DNA of 27,096 bases, from positions 1 through 27,096 of the forward strand of contig JAXHUM010000008.1 of the NCBI GenBank assembly GCA_034189325.1, read 5' to 3'. A program made the position numbers and the translations under genes. Origin of the DNA: JAXHUM01 sp034189325. Its GTDB lineage: Bacteria > Desulfobacterota > DSM-4660 > Desulfatiglandales > Desulfatiglandaceae. Every line of letters begins with the position of its first letter. Position 1 is the first letter of the stretch. Positions 24,094 to 27,096 of this stretch are shown here, in pieces. Under the pieces are notes generated by a model. It saw nothing but the letters and a program-made list of their open reading frames with translations. It ran no database searches and was not told the origin of the DNA.

Positions 24094-24135
24094 AAAATGA
24101 AAGGGGGGCACACCTCTTCGGTCATGGCTGCCCCC
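24094..24135 (-). terminator. Terminator-like hairpin after the glycyl-radical gene
   Basis: Minus strand: GGGGGCA (24135-24129) pairs with TGCCCCC (24110-24104) around an 18-nt loop, followed by TTTCATTTT (24102-24094). The position, 33 nt after the glycyl-radical stop, fits termination, although the loop is long. It also lies just before kdtA, so kdtA needs read-through or its own start site. Confidence 0.55.
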
Positions 24136-24167
24136 TGTGTTTGATCACACTATTTCGTCCGTCTCCC

Positions 24168-24575
24168 TTAGAAACCCAGTCCGACCCTAGCGACAATCTC
24201 GTCCTGCACTCCTTTGCTCAAATCTACGAAGTAGGCGCTGTACCCGGCTACTCTGACAACAAGATCGCTATGTTTGTCCGGCTCGTTCTGGGCTTCCAGC
24301 AGGGTCTTATCATCCACACAATTGAACTGAACATGATATATCCCCAGATCAGACCATTTACGGACATAGTCTGCGAAGGTTCTTTTGTTCTCTCCTTCAA
24401 GAAACTGGGGCATAAATCGCTGATTAAACAACTCGGGGAATTTCGGCGTTATTTTTCCCACAGACTTGAGGACTGCGGCGGGGCCGTTCTTGTCTCTATC
24501 CGGATAGGGGGAAATGCTCCCATCAGCAAAGGTCTCCCTGTACTTCTTTCCTTTCGGCAGGGCCTGAGCGCCCAT
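24168..24575 (-). CDS. Stand-alone glycyl-radical C-terminal domain (truncated enzyme or spare part)
   Basis: 135 aa from ATG 24575, equal to the last part of pyruvate formate-lyase-like and benzylsuccinate synthase-like glycyl radical enzymes, which are normally about 800 aa. The segment GAQALPKGKKYRETFADGSI matches the conserved loop near the C-terminal domain, DKNGPAAVLKSVGKI follows, and LVVRVAGYSAYFVDL contains the radical site Gly111. The body with the catalytic Cys is absent, and the ~85 bp upstream show no trace of it. All residues after the start form an intact open frame. AGGTG lies 6 nt upstream; a GTG nine bases earlier is possible. It may be a decayed remnant, or an autonomous cofactor analogous to GrcA/YfiD, though its sequence is not GrcA-like. 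Confidence 0.8.
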   Translation of the reverse strand: MGAQALPKGKKYRETFADGSISPYPDRDKNGPAAVLKSVGKITPKFPELFNQRFMPQFLEGENKRTFADYVRKWSDLGIYHVQFNCVDDKTLLEAQNEPDKHSDLVVRVAGYSAYFVDLSKGVQDEIVARVGLGF

Positions 24576-25026
24576 CTGGAACACCTACCTTCTCAATAAT
24601 TTAACTATTATCAGTCGATTTTGTCATTCATTTTGAAACGTTAGGAGAAATCAGTTCCTCTGTCAAGACAAAACAGAGTCTTCCACGGCTTAATGTATCC
24701 AATGAAAGATCACCCATTGATTTAGGAGATAACGCGATCATATGTTATAATCCCGACCTCGTTTCCCTGTTTATGAAATAGTGATTCTGCGAGCAGAAGT
24801 CGACGAGCAACATTTGTTAAGAAGTGGAATCACCAGATAAGAGCTGATAATGAATTCTCCATGGCCGCTCTCGTCGAGGCAGGGGCGACAGGCATACCTT
24901 TACAAATATAATATCATTCTTATTTTGATAAATATCCCAAGTAATATTCCATATTCCGGAGGGATCATTTTAGGATTGCCAGGGTTTAAGGTTTCCATAC
25001 GTTAATCTAAAAGGGAGGGATTCGAT
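24576..25026. other. Divergent intergenic region: glycyl-radical gene / universal stress gene
   Basis: 451 bp, AT-rich, no gene recognised. On the minus strand TTGACA (24666-24661) lies 17 bp before a weak TAACGT, a possible promoter for the glycyl-radical gene. On the plus strand an extended -10 TGTTATAAT (24743-24751) is followed by a region with several inverted repeats: TTCTGC/GCAGAA (24785-24798), GTGATTC/GAATCAC (24781-24787 and 24827-24833), and TCGACGAG/CTCGTCGA (24800-24807 and 24870-24877). Confidence 0.5.
24885..24912 (+). promoter_or_regulatory. Candidate promoter of the universal stress gene
   Basis: -10 TATAAT (24907-24912) with GCGACA (24885-24890, four of six matches) 16 bp upstream. 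Predicted start near 24919, about 108 nt before ATG 25027. Several AT-rich alternatives exist nearby. Confidence 0.4.
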
Positions 25027-25473
25027 ATGGAAATAAAAAAAGTGCTTTGGCCCACCGATTTCTCAAGTACATCTGAAAAGGCTCTTCCCCATGTGATTTC
25101 ACTGACTCAGAAGTATCAGGCGGAAATACATCTCCTGTACGTTATTGAGGATATCAGCCACCACGAGGCATGGTACGGTGAATTTGACAAGACTCATATT
25201 GACAGACTCATGGAGTGGGAGGATACGACTGCGAAAAAGAGACTCGATCAGATTTGTGAAAAGTATCTGGATGGATGCCCACTCTATATCAAGCACATAT
25301 CCATTGGGGATCCGGCGCAGGAGATCTTGAAACTGGCCAGAGAGGAGACGGTCGACATCATTGTGATGGCCAGCCATGGGGAAAAAGGAAACTTCAGATT
25401 TGGAAGCGTTGCGGAAAAAGTCGTAAAGAACTCCCCGGTGCCTGTGACAACGATTCCAATAGACATCAAATAG
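25027..25473 (+). CDS. Universal stress protein (UspA family)
   Basis: A cytoplasmic 148-aa single Usp domain. The N-terminal IKKVLWPTDFSSTSEKALPHV is the family start (shown here as KKVLWPTDFSSTSEKAL), the middle IVMASHG marks the fourth strand, and the C-terminal GSVAEKVVKNSPVPVTTIP is diagnostic. The ATP-loop spacing is short: Gly-x2-Gly is followed by only four residues before GS, so ATP binding is uncertain. A strong GGGAGGG lies 7 nt before the ATG. Monocistronic, converging on mutY. Confidence 0.94.
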   Translation: MEIKKVLWPTDFSSTSEKALPHVISLTQKYQAEIHLLYVIEDISHHEAWYGEFDKTHIDRLMEWEDTTAKKRLDQICEKYLDGCPLYIKHISIGDPAQEILKLAREETVDIIVMASHGEKGNFRFGSVAEKVVKNSPVPVTTIPIDIK

Positions 25474-25526
25474 AACACCGATTCCTTTCGCGCGCAGGCT
25501 TAGACCGACAAGAATATCCCGGGTGT

Positions 25527-26612
25527 TTACCTCTCTTCTGAGTTCCTCTTGATGAGAATTTCTATGAGCCTTCGGTTGGCGGAAGGGAAAGCAAAATTGT
25601 TCAGATCACCAACAGAGACCCATTGGCCTTCCACAGCCGCCCGGAGCATGATCCCCTGACCTGGGGGAATCATCTTGCAGGCGTAGGCATGGAGGTGTAC
25701 GCGATATTTAGTGTAGGCATGCCTGATTTCCGCAAGTTTTTCAAAGACCCCCACCTTCACCCCCAGTTCCTCTTTTAACTCCCGGCGCAGGCACTCTCTC
25801 GGGGATTCTTTTCCTCTCACTTTGCCGCCCGGAAATTCCCAGAGAGACGCCAGGAGCCCCTTGGGAGGTCTCTTCTGGATGAAGACCCTTCCGTCGTCCC
25901 ACAGAACTCCTACAGCGGCTGTTACCGGCACTGTCGAAACCTTGCGTGGCCTGACCGGACGTTTGAGCACCGTACCCCTTAGGCACGCCTGACAAAAACC
26001 GTTTAATGGGCACAATTGGCATTCGGGACGATGGGGGGAGCACACCGTGGCACCCAGTTCCATCAGGGCCTGATTGAATTCGCGGGCCCTTCCCTTGGGA
26101 AGCCACGCCTTCAAGCTCTTCCTTATAGCCTCCCTACTTTCGGCTTCTTTAACGGGCCGGTCCAGGTCGATGACGCGCGCTGCGACCCGCTCCACGTTGC
26201 CGTCGATAGCAGGCACGTCCTCATTAAAGGCGAGGCTGAGAATGGCGGCAGCCGTATAGGGTCCTATCCCAGGGAGTTTCAACAGGGTCTTTTCATCCCG
26301 TGGGATCCTGCCTTCATGTTCGGTGACGATTATCCGTGCTGCTTTTTGAAGGTTCCGGACCCTGGAGTAATAGCCCAGACCCTCCCACAAGCGAAGGAGT
26401 TCATCCTCTTTAGCTTCGGCCACGGCTGCAAGGTTGGGCAAGCGCTCCATCCATCTCTCGTAGTAGGGAACGACCTTTATCACCTGGGTCTGCTGGAGCA
26501 TCACTTCCGACACCCAGACCGCATAAGGGGAATAGTCGCGGCGCCAAGGAAGGGGCCTCTGGTTCCTGAGGAACCAGGCCACGAGATTTCGGCCTGTTTC
26601 GTCCTGTCTCAT
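25527..26612 (-). CDS. mutY: A/G-specific adenine DNA glycosylase MutY
   Basis: Removes adenine opposite 8-oxoguanine. The 361-aa protein has catalytic Glu36 in SEVMLQQTQV, helix-hairpin-helix LPGIGPYTAAAI (114-125), catalytic Asp138 in AIDGNVERV, and the 4Fe-4S loop Cys192-x6-Cys199-x2-Cys202-x5-Cys208. The C-terminal 8-oxoG-recognition domain keeps a complete Nudix box (264-286, Gx5Ex7RExxEExG), unlike many MutY proteins in which it is degenerate; this suggests a MutT-like domain fused to the glycosylase. The start ATG lacks an obvious Shine-Dalgarno. No neighbour shares its operon. Confidence 0.95.
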   Translation of the reverse strand: MRQDETGRNLVAWFLRNQRPLPWRRDYSPYAVWVSEVMLQQTQVIKVVPYYERWMERLPNLAAVAEAKEDELLRLWEGLGYYSRVRNLQKAARIIVTEHEGRIPRDEKTLLKLPGIGPYTAAAILSLAFNEDVPAIDGNVERVAARVIDLDRPVKEAESREAIRKSLKAWLPKGRAREFNQALMELGATVCSPHRPECQLCPLNGFCQACLRGTVLKRPVRPRKVSTVPVTAAVGVLWDDGRVFIQKRPPKGLLASLWEFPGGKVRGKESPRECLRRELKEELGVKVGVFEKLAEIRHAYTKYRVHLHAYACKMIPPGQGIMLRAAVEGQWVSVGDLNNFAFPSANRRLIEILIKRNSEER

Positions 26613-26828
26613 TTGAAGTTTGTGACCTGCCTTGTCAAAGATTTGGTTATCCCACTATTGATCGACGAGCGAGAACATGTTCATGGACTGTTCGCTGCCA
26701 AAGATGACTTCCTTTTTTTCAAAAGGTAATTCCTTTTGCCCATTGATCAAGGTGTGAGTTTCAAAGCGCTCTTAAGACACCAAGCCTCGTATGGCTTATT
26801 CATTTCTCTGTTCGCATAGAAAGAGGCT
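26613..26828. other. Region upstream of mutY
   Basis: No recognised gene. A perfect hairpin CAAAAGG-TAATT-CCTTTTG lies at 26720-26738 without a downstream T-run on either strand. A TTGACA on the minus strand close to the mutY start has no fitting -10. A 10-bp palindrome GAACATGTTC lies at 26673-26682. Confidence 0.4.
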
Positions 26829-27092
26829 TCAGCGTGCACATCCTAACATTAAGCTAACAAAAGTATTGCAGGGTGTTGAAAGGTATCTCCCTTTGGGGTT
26901 ACGAGTGTCAAATGTGTCGTTGGTAGAGAAATGGCTCACAATTCTCCGGCGACGTTGTTCAGGGGGCTGGGTTTTCTCGAGCATCTCTATGCGGCGTACC
27001 CCAGCGGCAGTGTAAAATGCGCTGAGAAACTCACGCGAATCACAATATTGATGCCAGACCAGATCGCTTCTTTCTTGAGCCATTTTTCTCAC
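26829..27092 (-). CDS. Unrecognised ORF, possibly truncated at the window edge
   Basis: An open frame of 87 codons from GTG 27092 (or 84 from ATG 27083) to TGA at 26829; it stays open to the window edge, so the true start may lie outside. The product is basic, with RIEMLEKTQPPEQRRRR in the middle and STNDTFDTRNPKGRY towards the end. I see no domain, signal peptide or membrane segment that I recognise, and no ribosome-binding site can be assigned. It may be a real small gene, the 3' part of a longer gene, or chance. Confidence 0.3.
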   Translation of the reverse strand: MRKMAQERSDLVWHQYCDSREFLSAFYTAAGVRRIEMLEKTQPPEQRRRRIVSHFSTNDTFDTRNPKGRYLSTPCNTFVSLMLGCAR

Positions 27093-27096
27093 ATAT

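Noticed and set aside
25474..25527. AACACC/GGTGTT as a bidirectional terminator between the stress gene and mutY
   Set aside because: The loop would be about 42 nt and no adequate T-run follows.
26673..26682. GAACATGTTC as a LexA (SOS) operator near mutY
   Set aside because: The Gram-positive-type box needs four bases between GAAC and GTTC; here there are two, so it is only a short palindrome.
1..27096. CRISPR array, prophage genes or transposase genes
   Set aside because: No regularly spaced direct repeats, integrase, phage structural genes or transposase domains were recognised; the only mobile-type feature is the 146-bp palindrome.

Overview
The window looks like chromosomal DNA from an anaerobic Gram-negative bacterium, most likely a Desulfobacterota (former Deltaproteobacteria) sulfate reducer or syntroph. 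The evidence is a split B12-dependent acyl-CoA mutase with MeaB, a Liv-type ABC transporter cluster that contains an acyl-CoA ligase gene, a glycyl-radical polypeptide, an LPS Kdo transferase (kdtA), and an rpsF-rpsR-DUF2232-rplI-dnaB operon. Taxonomy is inferred from gene content only; no 16S rRNA gene is present.

Layout. 1-5000: tRNA-Leu(CAG) (-), ribF (+), then the convergent operon rpsF-rpsR-DUF2232-rplI-dnaB (-), whose last gene overlaps the 3' end of ribF. 5200-7600: a membrane-anchored parvulin foldase (+) converging on a DUF1285-like gene. 7100-10940 (-): acyl-CoA mutase large subunit, its B12 subunit, MeaB and the DUF1285-like protein. 10940-11366: a leader region with a strong promoter and a 146-bp palindromic MITE-like repeat. 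11367-19826 (-): two paralogous Liv-type binding proteins, LivH, LivM, an AMP-forming acyl-CoA ligase, LivG and LivF. 20308-22730 (+): TPM-domain protein, a nucleotidyltransferase-like protein, LemA and a Smr-domain protein. 22765-24575 (-): kdtA and a stand-alone glycyl-radical C-terminal domain with its own terminator-like hairpin. 25027-25473 (+): a universal stress protein. 25527-26612 (-): mutY. The right edge holds one doubtful, possibly truncated ORF.

How it fits together. About 12.7 kb on one strand (19826 down to 7112) reads as a possible catabolic module. Two periplasmic binding proteins and a branched-chain-type permease would import a carboxylic acid, the ligase would make its CoA ester, and the adenosylcobalamin mutase with its MeaB chaperone would rearrange the carbon skeleton. 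The mutase is the most unusual element. By hand alignment it keeps the fold and CoA-site residues but has Val, Gly and Asp where methylmalonyl-CoA mutase has Tyr89, Arg207 and catalytic His244. It is therefore unlikely to be an ordinary methylmalonyl-CoA mutase. Other points of interest are a zinc-ribbon-like tail on LivM, the orphan glycyl-radical domain, and the palindrome lying in the predicted 5' leader of the mutase operon.
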